Positions 36,938-45,533 of a DNA stretch of 64,000 nt are shown here, one piece after another (position 1 is the stretch's first letter; each line of letters opens with the position of its first letter). The notes under the pieces were generated by a model. The model saw only the letters and a list, made by a program, of their open reading frames with translations. It was not told where the DNA came from and searched no databases. The DNA is from Mucilaginibacter_A sp965201005. GTDB taxonomy: Bacteria > Bacteroidota > Bacteroidia > Sphingobacteriales > Sphingobacteriaceae. Both the position numbers and the translations under genes were made by a program. The stretch is from assembly GCF_965201005.1 (NCBI RefSeq), contig NZ_OZ241747.1, positions 2,914,001 to 2,978,000 on the forward strand, given 5' to 3'.

Positions 36938-38380
36938 TTAACCCCGGTTGCGTTCTCGCATTTCCGGTTGGCCTGTCCGCTGTTCCGGTTGCTGGCGTTG
37001 TTCCGGTTGCTGGCGTTGTTCCGGCTGGCGTTGCTGCTGCGGAAACTGCCGCTGCTGGCTTTGAGGCTGTGGCTGATTTTGAGGTTGAAAGATTGCACGG
37101 TCGTCCCGGTTTCTGTTCCGGTCAAAACCGCTTGATCGCCGCCAGTCGTTTTGCTGTGGGTTTTGATTTTGGTTAGGTTGATTTCCCCTTCCGCCAAAAG
37201 AACCTGCGGGATTGTTTCCGTTTTGATTTTGGTGAGGTTGATTCTCCGGATTACGGTTCCTTCCTCTAAAACCCGGATCATTATTTCCGTTTTGATTCTG
37301 GTTAGGTTGATCTGCCGGATTACGGTTCCTTCCGCCAAAAGAAGCCGAAGGATCATTACCGGTTGGGGTATTTATCGCGCCAGAACTTTGCCTGCCATAA
37401 TTTGGGTTTTGGTTAGGGAAATTTCTTTGCGGAAGCTGGTTTCGGTTTGGATAACTGCCATTGTTTCTGCCAAAACCGTTAGTATTTGAAGGATAATTTT
37501 GTGAATTTCCACGATTGTTCCTGCCGTTAAAGCCATTATTAGAATCAGCGTTGTTGCCATTGCTGAAACCCTGATTACGGTTATAACTGCCGCGATTGAT
37601 TATCCGGTTTGGCTCTGGCCGGTTGCCATTATTGTTAAATGCAACCTGTGGCCGGTAAATGTTGATGGTATTGTTACGGATTCTGGCACTGCCCGGCCGC
37701 CTGCTGTCGTTGATATTGTAAATATTTATCGGCGCGTTGGTATAACGGCGCACATCATCCGCCCGCGGGCCAAAAACATACCTGCGGCTGTTGCTATTAT
37801 AACTATTGTTGATGATGGTACTACTGCGGATGATGCTGTAATTTCTGCCGGCCGGTAAGTAATAACGGTAAATATTTGGTTCATAAACATATCTGCGTGG
37901 CGCAAAAACCCAGTAATTGTCCGGCTCATAATATCCGGAACCGAAAGAAACATCAATATCAATACCCGGCCCAAGCGGTGCCCAGCCGTAATAATCACCG
38001 CCGGTGCGCCAGTTTACCCAGGCCGGCCCCCATTCTGTCCCCGGGATCCACTCCCAGCCGTAATCATTGGCAAAACGCCAGCGGCCGTAATGGAAAGCTG
38101 CCCAGCCCCAATCATAATCAGAAACCCAGGTATTTCCGTATTCGGTGGCTGCCCAATGTCCGTTGGTGGCATAAGGTTTAAAATCCGGGCCAGCATCCGG
38201 TGCCCAAACGTAGCCCAGTTCCGGGTCGTCAATCCATTGCCCGTAAGGCTCCAGTTCATCATAAAAAGTTTGCATCGAAACTGGCGCGCCAGGTTGTGCT
38301 GCCGCTTGTTGTATGCTGAAGCCATGCATCGCCATAACAGCAACGAAAGCCACTAAAGTTTTTTTGAATATGTTTTTCAT
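36938..38380 (-). CDS. DUF6600-type secreted protein with Asn/Gln-rich repetitive tail
   Basis: 480 residues with a signal peptide (VAFVAVMAMHGFSIQQAAAQ). Residues about 35-190 are rich in Trp/Tyr/Gly in the DUF6600 pattern (FYDELEPYGQWIDDPELGYVWAPD, GHWAATEYGNTWVSDYDWGWAAFHYGRW, WEWIPGTEWGPAWVNWRTGGDYYGWAPL). From about 250 to the end the sequence is low-complexity, rich in Asn, Gln, Arg and Pro, with imperfect repeats of GGRNRNP/NQNQNGNN type and a final QQ-PEQR-type repeat. The fold of the tail is probably disordered. Function is unknown; cell-surface or matrix association is inferred from export and composition. Confidence 0.8.
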   Translation of the reverse strand: MKNIFKKTLVAFVAVMAMHGFSIQQAAAQPGAPVSMQTFYDELEPYGQWIDDPELGYVWAPDAGPDFKPYATNGHWAATEYGNTWVSDYDWGWAAFHYGRWRFANDYGWEWIPGTEWGPAWVNWRTGGDYYGWAPLGPGIDIDVSFGSGYYEPDNYWVFAPRRYVYEPNIYRYYLPAGRNYSIIRSSTIINNSYNSNSRRYVFGPRADDVRRYTNAPINIYNINDSRRPGSARIRNNTINIYRPQVAFNNNGNRPEPNRIINRGSYNRNQGFSNGNNADSNNGFNGRNNRGNSQNYPSNTNGFGRNNGSYPNRNQLPQRNFPNQNPNYGRQSSGAINTPTGNDPSASFGGRNRNPADQPNQNQNGNNDPGFRGRNRNPENQPHQNQNGNNPAGSFGGRGNQPNQNQNPQQNDWRRSSGFDRNRNRDDRAIFQPQNQPQPQSQQRQFPQQQRQPEQRQQPEQRQQPEQRTGQPEMRERNRG

Positions 38381-38464
38381 GATGATGGTAATCAGGCTTT
38401 GAATGATATTTGTTCGACTGTAATCCGTTGTTTTCGTTTAATTAACAGCCATTTATATTGATCG

Positions 38465-38486
38465 ATGCTGTTTTTACAAGGTATTT
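38465..38486 (+). repeat. Single type B half-site
   Basis: ATGCTGTTTTTACAAGG followed by TATTT, upstream of the oxygenase gene. Confidence 0.75.
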
Positions 38487-38562
38487 TTCATTGTCAGAAT
38501 CTATCAGGCAGCACTTGCAAATCCTTTAGAATAAGTAATTTTACCGGCAAATTGTCCCTGAT

Positions 38563-39525
38563 ATGAAAACTGTAAATATCCCGCGTGTAGATTTAAACAC
38601 ATACATAAACGGCTCCGCAGAAGATAAAAAACACTTCTCAAACGAAATTGGCCAAGCGTTTAACGATACCGGTTTCATCACCATAAGCAATCATGGTTTA
38701 AGCAAAGAACTGATTACCAAACTGTACGAGCAAATGCAACAACTGTTTTCTTTGCCGGATGAGATCAAATTCAGTTACGAAAAACCCGAACTTGCCGGGC
38801 AGCGCGGCTACACCAGCAAAGGCCGCGAAAAAGCAAAAGATTCTAAAACGCCGGACCTGAAAGAGTTTTGGCAAATTGGGCAAACGGTTACCGATAACGA
38901 TCCGGTAAAAGGGCTTTATCCCGAAAATTTAACGGTAAAAGAACTACCCGGGTTCAACCCAATCACACGCGAAGTTTACCAAAAATTAGAGCAGGCTGGC
39001 GGTCATCTCCTGCGCGCGATTGCCGTTTATTTGAATTTACCCGAAAATTATTTTGACGATAAAGTGCACAACGGCAACTCCATTTTGCGCGGCATCCACT
39101 ATTTTCGGATAGAAAACCCCGAACTTGTTGCTGATGATGCCGTGCGGGCAGGCGCACATGAAGACATCAACCTGATTACTTTATTAATTGGCGCAAGTGC
39201 AGATGGCTTGGAGGTTTTAACGCGAGACGGCGGTTGGTTCCCGGTAAAAGCACACGGCGACGATATTGTGGTAAATGTAGGCGATATGCTGCAACGTTTA
39301 ACCAACAATAAATTGCGTTCTACCACGCATCGTGTAGTTAATCCGCCGCGCGAAATGATGAAAACTTCCCGTTATTCGGTACCGTTTTTCCTTCACCCAA
39401 AATCAACTGTTAGTCTGGCTTGTTTGGATACTTGCATTGACCCAGAACATCCAAAAGCTTATCCTGATGCTACTGCCGGGGAATATCTGGACGAACGTTT
39501 GCGTGAAATTGGATTGAAATCCTAA
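38563..39525 (+). CDS. 2-oxoglutarate/Fe(II) oxygenase, isopenicillin N synthase-like
   Basis: 320 residues, cytoplasmic. The N-terminal DIOX_N part (IPRVDLNTYINGSAEDKKHFSNEIGQAFNDTGFITISNHG) and the jelly roll are clear. Iron ligands are the HxD in GAHEDINLITLL (about residues 199 and 201) and the distal His in STTHRV near 255; Arg in SRYSVPFF near 269 is the 2-oxoglutarate-binding residue. All are present, so it should be active. The substrate is unknown; bacterial members oxidise diverse small molecules. It appears to be monocistronic. Confidence 0.9.
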   Translation: MKTVNIPRVDLNTYINGSAEDKKHFSNEIGQAFNDTGFITISNHGLSKELITKLYEQMQQLFSLPDEIKFSYEKPELAGQRGYTSKGREKAKDSKTPDLKEFWQIGQTVTDNDPVKGLYPENLTVKELPGFNPITREVYQKLEQAGGHLLRAIAVYLNLPENYFDDKVHNGNSILRGIHYFRIENPELVADDAVRAGAHEDINLITLLIGASADGLEVLTRDGGWFPVKAHGDDIVVNVGDMLQRLTNNKLRSTTHRVVNPPREMMKTSRYSVPFFLHPKSTVSLACLDTCIDPEHPKAYPDATAGEYLDERLREIGLKS

Positions 39526-39526
39526 G

Positions 39527-39548
39527 TTTTAGGTGGTAAAAGAAGCAT
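39527..39548 (-). repeat. Single type A half-site
   Basis: TTTTAGGTGGTAAAAGAAG plus CAT, immediately after the oxygenase stop. Confidence 0.8.
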
Positions 39549-39575
39549 TAAAAAAGCAACTTTTTTTGATGCTTT

Positions 39576-39641
39576 TGTCATTTCGACCGGTGGGAGAAAT
39601 CTTCTTCGGTGCGAATAAATTTGATGAAGATAGAGATGACA
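39576..39641. repeat. TGTCATTTCGA-type inverted repeat
   Basis: A left end TGTCATTTCGACC with GAGAAATCTTCTTC and a right end ATGAAGATAGAGATGACA. This is a second, unrelated intergenic repeat family, also present at 41146 and 47200. It supplies the false extra N-terminal codons of the longest glycosyltransferase frame. Confidence 0.75.
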
Positions 39642-39653
39642 GAAAATTATAGA

Positions 39654-41132
39654 ATGAACTATCTTTCCAACTTCTCCAAACAGCATCCTTTTATAACAAT
39701 TTTATTTGCCTTCCAGCTTTTTCGGTTGCTGTTGCTGCCGTTTTTTGGGTTGATGCCGCAGGATGCTTATTATACTTTTTACGGCGAACATTTAGCACTT
39801 TCTTACTTCGATCATCCCGGGATGATCGGTTACTTGTTGAGATTGTTCATCACCATTTTCGGGAAACATGTTTTTGTGATCAAACTCACGGATTTTGTAG
39901 TTACTTCTGCAACCTTGTTTGCTTTTTACAACTTGGCCGGATTGTTTTTGTCCAAGCGAAAACAAAACCTGGCAATTGCATTGTTCGGTTCCACATTTCT
40001 GGCTTCGGTTATTTCAACCATTTCCACGCCAGACGTTCCGCTTCTGCTATTTTGGACTTTAAGTCTTATCGCAATATATCATGCTGTTTTTATGAGGCAA
40101 AAGTTGGCATGGTTGCTGGCCGGTTTGCTGATGGGTCTGGCTTTCGATAGTAAATACACAGCTGTTTTACTCCAATTTGGATTGATTTTATTTCTTGTCT
40201 TTTCCAACAAATACCGAAAGAATTTACTTTCCGGTTGGTTTTGGCTGGCGATGCTAATTTCAATCCTGGTTACGTTCCCGGTTTTTTACTGGAATTATCA
40301 GCACGATTTTGTATCGTTTTTATTTCAATCCAAAACCCGGACCGGCGATATTTCCAAGTTCCAATTGAAGCCAACTTTATTTTTGGGCACAATTGGCACG
40401 CAAATGTTTTTATTGCTTCCGGTTGCTTTCTGCGGATTGGTGTTGTTCGCTTTCAAATTCATCAAAAAAGTATTATTTAAATGGACTTTGCCAAGCGATG
40501 AAATACTGTTTTTACTTTGCTTTTTTTTACCGGGATTTCTTGGATTCTTTCTGATTAGTCCAATTTATTGGGTAAAAATCAATTGGATGATGCCAAGTTA
40601 TATTACCGGATTGATTTTCCTTGCTGTTTTTATCGGCACAAAATCTGCAAAGGTCAATATTTGGCTGGCTGCAATTTTACATGTTGCTTTTGCAATCGAA
40701 GTTATCTTTTATCCAATACAAATCAAAAGCGACGATACTTGGTTTGGTTGGAACCAATTGGCCAATCGCGTAGAAATCCTACAAAAATCTTATCCAAACA
40801 CTTTCATTTTTTCTGCCGATGGATACAAAACCAGCGCGGAACTGAGCTTTTTCCTTTCGCAGAAAATCTATGCGCAAAATATTTTCAACCAACCTGCTTT
40901 GCAGTTTGATTATGTTGGTACAAACGTGCTTCTTTTACAAGGTAAAAATGCGCTTTTCATCGATTCTGATCCAGGTTTCCATGATCTTTTAAAAAGTAAA
41001 ATTGTTCCGCCGGAGTTGAAAACTTACTTTAATAAAATTGAGCAATTGGAACCAATCATCATTAAAAACGGAAATCAAAACGTCCGGAAATTTTGGGTTT
41101 ATTATTGCAAAGGTTATCAGGTTTTGAAGTGA
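39654..41132 (+). CDS. GT39/ArnT-like membrane glycosyltransferase
   Basis: 492 residues from ATG 39654. Longer in-frame starts (GTG 39609, ATG 39624 and 39636) lie inside an intergenic repeat and are less likely. The N-terminal half has many transmembrane helices, with the first loop DAYYTFYGEHLALSYFDHPG holding the acidic residue typical of the PMT/ArnT fold. FDSKYTAVLLQFGL and PVFYWNYQHDFVSFLFQ are family-like. Such enzymes transfer sugars from polyprenyl-phosphate donors to lipid or protein on the outer face of the inner membrane. Acceptor and donor are unknown. Four repeat half-sites lie in this single gene: type B at 40081, 40503 and 40621 and type A at 40926. Confidence 0.85.
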   Translation: MNYLSNFSKQHPFITILFAFQLFRLLLLPFFGLMPQDAYYTFYGEHLALSYFDHPGMIGYLLRLFITIFGKHVFVIKLTDFVVTSATLFAFYNLAGLFLSKRKQNLAIALFGSTFLASVISTISTPDVPLLLFWTLSLIAIYHAVFMRQKLAWLLAGLLMGLAFDSKYTAVLLQFGLILFLVFSNKYRKNLLSGWFWLAMLISILVTFPVFYWNYQHDFVSFLFQSKTRTGDISKFQLKPTLFLGTIGTQMFLLLPVAFCGLVLFAFKFIKKVLFKWTLPSDEILFLLCFFLPGFLGFFLISPIYWVKINWMMPSYITGLIFLAVFIGTKSAKVNIWLAAILHVAFAIEVIFYPIQIKSDDTWFGWNQLANRVEILQKSYPNTFIFSADGYKTSAELSFFLSQKIYAQNIFNQPALQFDYVGTNVLLLQGKNALFIDSDPGFHDLLKSKIVPPELKTYFNKIEQLEPIIIKNGNQNVRKFWVYYCKGYQVLK

Positions 41133-41145
41133 TGCAAGTATGCGT

Positions 41146-41182
41146 TGTCATTTCGATCGAAGAAAGAAATCTTCACTTAAGC
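41146..41182 (+). repeat. TGTCATTTCGA-type repeat, left end only
   Basis: TGTCATTTCGATCGAAGAAA followed by GAAATCTTC. No matching right end is seen before the Rrf2 gene. Confidence 0.6.
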
Positions 41183-41241
41183 GTCAAATCGAGGGTTAGT
41201 TGAAATCAAAACCAAAGCAACTGAAGGTTTGCTAAAAAAGC

Positions 41242-41266
41242 TTGCTTCTTTTATCGGCATAAATTA
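41242..41266 (+). repeat. Single type A half-site
   Basis: TTGCTTCTTTTATCGGC followed by ATAAATTA, just past the 3' end of the Rrf2 gene. Confidence 0.75.
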
Positions 41267-41268
41267 CT

Positions 41269-41736
41269 TCATCCCACAACCCTATCATCCGGGACTTTTC
41301 CTTCCTGCTTTGCCAAAGTATTTTCCCGGTAAACCATATCGGCAATACTGGTATCGCCCAAAATTTTTAAAGTCGCGTCGCGCACGTTCAACATCACATC
41401 GCGGATGCCGCAATAATGCTCGTCCACACATTCGGCACATTTTTCGTAAAAATTGAGGCTTACGCAAGGCAATAGCGCAATCGGACCGTCAATAATGCGG
41501 ATAATGGCCGAAAGCTTGATTTCTTCAGCTGTTTTTAGCAGGTAATATCCGCCGCCAGCACCTTTTTTACTGCTTAAAAAACCACCGCGCTTCAATTCGA
41601 GCAAAATGGCTTCCAGGAATTTTTTCGGAAGTTGGTCGCCTTTTGCAATATCCGCAATCAACATTGGCTTGTTTTCCGTGTTTCTGGCCAGTGCCATCAA
41701 GGCTTTTACAGCGTATTTTGTTTTTTTGGTGAGCAA
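41269..41736 (-). CDS. Rrf2-family transcriptional regulator of the sulfur cluster
   Basis: 155 residues. The winged helix is typical (LTKKTKYAVKALMALARNTENKPMLIADIAKGDQLPKKFLEAILLELKRGGFLSSKKGAGGGYYL). The C-terminal half has Cys residues in the order CVSLNFYEKCAECVDEHYC, which could bind an Fe-S cluster as in IscR, although spacing differs from IscR. The start must be TTG at 41736 because no ATG is in frame upstream. It is the last gene of the sulfate-assimilation run and probably controls it in response to cysteine or Fe-S status (inference). Confidence 0.85.
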   Translation of the reverse strand: MLTKKTKYAVKALMALARNTENKPMLIADIAKGDQLPKKFLEAILLELKRGGFLSSKKGAGGGYYLLKTAEEIKLSAIIRIIDGPIALLPCVSLNFYEKCAECVDEHYCGIRDVMLNVRDATLKILGDTSIADMVYRENTLAKQEGKVPDDRVVG

Positions 41737-41767
41737 AGGATCAGGTTTGAATCGATTTCGACTTAAA

Positions 41768-41775
41768 CAAAAATA
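41768..41775 (-). promoter_or_regulatory. Possible -7 box of the Rrf2 gene
   Basis: On the minus strand this reads TATTTTTG, a TAnnTTTG match about 32 bases before the TTG start. No -33 element lies at the right distance, so this is tentative. Confidence 0.3.
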
Positions 41776-41797
41776 GCAATTTTGAGCAATCGGAGGT

Positions 41798-43315
41798 TTA
41801 TATAAAAATCGTGGAAACTATCCGCAGCGAAACCAGGATCACGATTACGCCTACAAAAAGCATTAGTGTTTTTACCGGCAGTTTATTAGAAATGCGCACG
41901 GCAATCGGCGCGGCGATCAACCCACCCAAAACCAAACCTAAAATCACCTGAAAATGATGCAGGCCGATCAAGACAATAAACGTAATGGCACTCGTAAAAG
42001 CCACGCAGCCTTTGGTCAAAGTAGATGAACCAATAGTATAACGCGGGTTGCGGCCGCCTGCAATCAATCCGGTCGTAACGATCGGCCCCCAGCCGCCGCC
42101 GCCAATGGCATCTAATAATCCGCCAAATCCGGCCAGCCAGCCGATCTTTTTAATCTTTGTTTTCGAGCGCGTTTTGTTGAGTGCTTTACGGATAATCAGC
42201 ACACCTAAAAACAAGGTATAACAGCCGACAATTGGTTTTATATAATGACTATATCCGTGCAGCGATGATAAAATAGTGGCACCGGTCACCGCGCCGATAA
42301 TGCCGGGAATTAACAACGTTTTAAATAATTTTAGATTGACATTGCCTGATTTCCAATGCATTAAACCTGCCGCGCCGGTATTAAAAACCTCGGAAGCATG
42401 GACGCTCGCGCTCGCCGCAGCTGGCGGAATACCGAGCGAAAGCAGGAAAGTTGTTGATGTAACGCCATAAGCCATTCCGCAGGCACCATCAATCAGCGAA
42501 GCGATAAAACCACCGAGCATGTACAGTAAAAGTTGCTGATTAAATTGTTCAGATATCCAACTTTGGGCAACTAAAACCCCTTTTCCACTAAAAAAAACAA
42601 ATAGTAAATGACCCAAAATCATCAAACTTATCGCTGATAATATGGTAAAAGTTATCGCTATTGGCCGTGTGATCTTAACTTTTGCAGGTTGTTCTTTTTC
42701 CGGCTGCTGCCCGTTTACCAAACCGGAAGTGATAGCGTTCAACTGTTTTACTTTATCCGAAAAATCGCCGTTTAATTTCTGGCGGATTTGCGTCATGTTC
42801 GTCAACACTTCATCAATTTCCGCAGGGAAAGTTTCACTTAAAACTTCCTTGACACGTTTGGCCACCGTTGGAGATTTCCCGTTGGTGGAAATGGCAATTT
42901 TCAGATTACCTTTTTGTACGACAGAACTGAGATAGAAATCGCAAATCGCGGGCGTATCTGCAACATTGACCAACAGGTTTTTCGCTTTGCAAAGTTTGTA
43001 AATTTCCAGTCCAACGTGCTTATCATCGATCGCCACGATCACTAAATCGCGTTCCTGCAAATCCGTTTGGGCAAAGGCGCGTTCCTCAAAACAGATGCTT
43101 CTTTTATCGGCAAATTCTTTGATTTCCGCAGAAACCTCGCGCCCAACCAGCTTCACATTGGCATTCGGGCAATTGCCAAAAATCGCTTCCAGCTTTTCCA
43201 TCGCCACATAACCGCCGCCAACCAGCAAAATATTCAGCTTGTCGGGCTTTAAAAAAACCGGGAAAAGCGTGTTTACTTCTTTCGCTTTTTGGCTAATTAC
43301 TTCCTGCGTTTCCAT
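41798..43315 (-). CDS. Fusion of siroheme synthase (precorrin-2 dehydrogenase/ferrochelatase part) with a TauE/SafE-type permease
   Basis: 505 residues. Residues 1-210 match the CysG N-terminal/Met8 module: Rossmann motif NILLVGGGYVAMEKLEAIF, then FEERAFAQTDLQERDLVIVAIDDK, VNVADTPAICDFYLSSVVQKGNLKIAISTNGKSPTVAKRVKEVL. Residues about 225-505 are a TSUP/TauE/SafE permease with about eight helices (FIASLIDGACGMAYGVTSTTFLLSLGIPPAAASASVHASEVFNTGAAGLMHW and the second-half repeat GFGGLLDAIGGGGWGPIVTTGLI). The first half makes siroheme for the sulfite reductase next door; the second would move sulfite, sulfate or another sulfur anion. One protein thus joins cofactor synthesis to transport. A type A half-site (43095) lies inside, and a type B half-site overlaps the start codon (43314). 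Confidence 0.88.
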   Translation of the reverse strand: METQEVISQKAKEVNTLFPVFLKPDKLNILLVGGGYVAMEKLEAIFGNCPNANVKLVGREVSAEIKEFADKRSICFEERAFAQTDLQERDLVIVAIDDKHVGLEIYKLCKAKNLLVNVADTPAICDFYLSSVVQKGNLKIAISTNGKSPTVAKRVKEVLSETFPAEIDEVLTNMTQIRQKLNGDFSDKVKQLNAITSGLVNGQQPEKEQPAKVKITRPIAITFTILSAISLMILGHLLFVFFSGKGVLVAQSWISEQFNQQLLLYMLGGFIASLIDGACGMAYGVTSTTFLLSLGIPPAAASASVHASEVFNTGAAGLMHWKSGNVNLKLFKTLLIPGIIGAVTGATILSSLHGYSHYIKPIVGCYTLFLGVLIIRKALNKTRSKTKIKKIGWLAGFGGLLDAIGGGGWGPIVTTGLIAGGRNPRYTIGSSTLTKGCVAFTSAITFIVLIGLHHFQVILGLVLGGLIAAPIAVRISNKLPVKTLMLFVGVIVILVSLRIVSTIFI

Positions 43316-43338
43316 GCTGTTTTTAGCAGGTTAAAAAA
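43314..43338 (+). repeat. Type B half-site overlapping the start codon of the fusion gene
   Basis: ATGCTGTTTTTAGCAGG followed by TTAAAAAA; its first bases overlap the complement of the start codon (43313-43315) and it fills the 15-base junction with the sulfite reductase stop. Confidence 0.75.
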
Positions 43339-45439
43339 CGGTTTTTTCAATTAATTGCGCATTCCTGAAATCAGCGGATTTTTGCTTAAACAACTTGGAT
43401 TGTTTCATATAATAAGCTGCAAAATCTTCGGAAGGTTCCTGCTGGTTGATCTGGTAAACCAAATCTTCAAAATTAATATCGAGGTCAATTTTGTTGTTTT
43501 CTACAAAGTTTATATTGAAATCGGTAATGATGCCGGCCTGCGTGTTTGTTTTGATGTTTTCTGAAATAAGCAGCGCTTTTGCCGTATGTACGAAAGCCGA
43601 ATACGCGTAATAAATGCTGTCTGCAAAATCCATTGCCTTAAAAGAAGCATCTGCATTATTCAGTTTTTCGTCGGATTCCAGCAGCAAAGTTGCCACCAAA
43701 TCAATCATCACGCCGGCACATTCGCCAACACCAATTTCTGTTTTATAAGGTTCGGAATGTTCCCAATCGACAAAATCGTCCGGCGTAACAGTTTTGGTGT
43801 CGCCCAGCGGATTTAGCAAATCGTAGAAATATATTTTGCCCTGTCGGTTATAATATTGGTTAAAAAGTTCGCCTTCAATTGAATTTTCCTGATAATCGTA
43901 CAACAAATTGCGTAACACCTGCGGACCGCGTTTACTAGGCACTTTAATCACTTTGTCTGCCGCAACTCCTGCACCGTTTCCCGTTGGGCCGCCGCCTAAA
44001 AGAACTTGCAAGGCAGGCGCAACGATCTTGTCAATCTTCATGCTCGAACCGTGGAAACCGATGCTGGCCATCGCGTGTTGCGCACAGGAATTGATGCAGC
44101 CGCTGATTTTAATCTTGATATCGGTATTGTAAATCAGATCCGGAAACTCGTTTTTCATCACTTTTTCCAATTCACGCGTGATTCCTGTACTATTGGAAAT
44201 CCCCAGATTACAAGTGTCCGTTCCCGGGCAGGAGGTAATATCGGCCATACTTTCAAAGCCCGGTTCGGCCAGGTTTAATTTGTTCAATTCTTCAAAAACA
44301 TAAGGCAGGTTTTCTTCGCGGACGAATTTTAGCAACATGCCTTGCGTGTTGGTCAAACGGATATCATCGGCCGCTGCTGTTTTTACTAAGTGAATTAACT
44401 GGCGTGCAGTTGGTGTTCTAATATCTCCATTTTGGATACGCAAACCAATCGCTATAAATCCGGCTTGTTTCTGCGGAAAAATGTTCGTTTTAAGCCACCT
44501 TTCATATTTCTGCGGATCAGTAATTTCCGCGGAGAAAATCTCATTTTGCGGAATAATAGTTTCGTGCTCAAACGTGCTGATCTCGTAGGTCTTACTTTTC
44601 AAAGCCAAGCGTTCGGCTTCTGCTAAACGGATCAATTCTTCGGCACCAATTTCCTGCACCAAGTATTTCATCCGCGCTTTGTGGCGTTTGTTGCGCTCGC
44701 CATAACGGTCGAAAACACGCAAAACAGCTTCCGTAAAAGGAATAATCTGGTTTACAGGCATAAAATCGGTAACGGCATCGGCCATGTACGGCTGAGAACC
44801 TAATCCGCCGCCAATCACTACCCTGAAACCTCTTATTTCTACGCCGTTTTCTATTTTTACCTTCGGGACAAAACCTAAATCGTGCATAAAAGCAAAGGCT
44901 GAATCGTCCTCCGAAGAAGAAAAAGCAATTTTGAACTTCCGGCCCATTTCCTGGCAAATCGGGTTCCGTAAAAAGTAAGCAAAAACAGCGTGTGCATAAG
45001 GCGAAACATCAAAAGGTTCTTTTGGGTCGATGCCTGCCATTGCCGAAGCGGTTACATTTCGGACGGTATTGCCGCAGGCTTCGCGCAAGGTAATATCGTC
45101 TTCTTCCAATTCGGCCCACAATTGCGGTGTTCTGTCTAAACTCACAAAATGGATTTGAATGTCCTGCCGCGTGGTAATGTGCAAATTGCCGGTAGCATAT
45201 TCATCAGAAACATCGCTGATCTTGCTCAGTTGCTGCGTCGAAATTTTCCCATAAGGCAATTTGATGCGCACCATTTGCACGCCCTGCTGCCGCTGACCGT
45301 AAACGCCGCGCGCCAAACGCAAGCTGCGGAATTTTTCTTCGTCTATTTTTCCTTCGTGAAAAAGGCGGATTTTTTTTTCGAGATCGATGATATCTTTTTC
45401 AACAACCGGGTTTTCCAACTCCGTCCTAAAACTCTGCAT
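43331..45439 (-). CDS. Siroheme/4Fe-4S sulfite (nitrite) reductase with helical C-terminal extension
   Basis: 702 residues. Two ferredoxin-like half-domains are visible (VYGQRQQGVQMVRIKLPYGKISTQQL, HITTRQDIQIHFV). The cluster/siroheme ligands are four Cys in TSCPGTDTC (about 403 and 409) and SGCINSC (about 447 and 451). From about residue 565 an extension absent from E. coli CysI (DLVATLLLESDEKLNNADASFKAMDFADSIYYAYSAFVHTAKALLISEN) looks like a helical HEPN-type domain. The sulfate context makes sulfite the likely substrate, reduced to sulfide. It sits 15 bases upstream of the siroheme synthase fusion. A type A half-site in the coding region is at 43636-43650. Confidence 0.9.
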   Translation of the reverse strand: MQSFRTELENPVVEKDIIDLEKKIRLFHEGKIDEEKFRSLRLARGVYGQRQQGVQMVRIKLPYGKISTQQLSKISDVSDEYATGNLHITTRQDIQIHFVSLDRTPQLWAELEEDDITLREACGNTVRNVTASAMAGIDPKEPFDVSPYAHAVFAYFLRNPICQEMGRKFKIAFSSSEDDSAFAFMHDLGFVPKVKIENGVEIRGFRVVIGGGLGSQPYMADAVTDFMPVNQIIPFTEAVLRVFDRYGERNKRHKARMKYLVQEIGAEELIRLAEAERLALKSKTYEISTFEHETIIPQNEIFSAEITDPQKYERWLKTNIFPQKQAGFIAIGLRIQNGDIRTPTARQLIHLVKTAAADDIRLTNTQGMLLKFVREENLPYVFEELNKLNLAEPGFESMADITSCPGTDTCNLGISNSTGITRELEKVMKNEFPDLIYNTDIKIKISGCINSCAQHAMASIGFHGSSMKIDKIVAPALQVLLGGGPTGNGAGVAADKVIKVPSKRGPQVLRNLLYDYQENSIEGELFNQYYNRQGKIYFYDLLNPLGDTKTVTPDDFVDWEHSEPYKTEIGVGECAGVMIDLVATLLLESDEKLNNADASFKAMDFADSIYYAYSAFVHTAKALLISENIKTNTQAGIITDFNINFVENNKIDLDINFEDLVYQINQQEPSEDFAAYYMKQSKLFKQKSADFRNAQLIEKTVF

Positions 45440-45472
45440 AATAGTCTATAGATTTAATATACAATTATTGGT

Positions 45473-45531
45473 TTTTTATACCGATAAAAGAAGCATTAAG
45501 GTCTAATACTTCTTTTATCACCTAAATTTTA
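45473..45531. repeat. Type A repeat pair in head-to-head order
   Basis: TATACCGATAAAAGAAGCAT ending at 45496 and ATACTTCTTTTATCACC from 45506. It lies between the metZ-like gene and the sulfite reductase. Confidence 0.88.
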
Positions 45532-45533
45532 CT

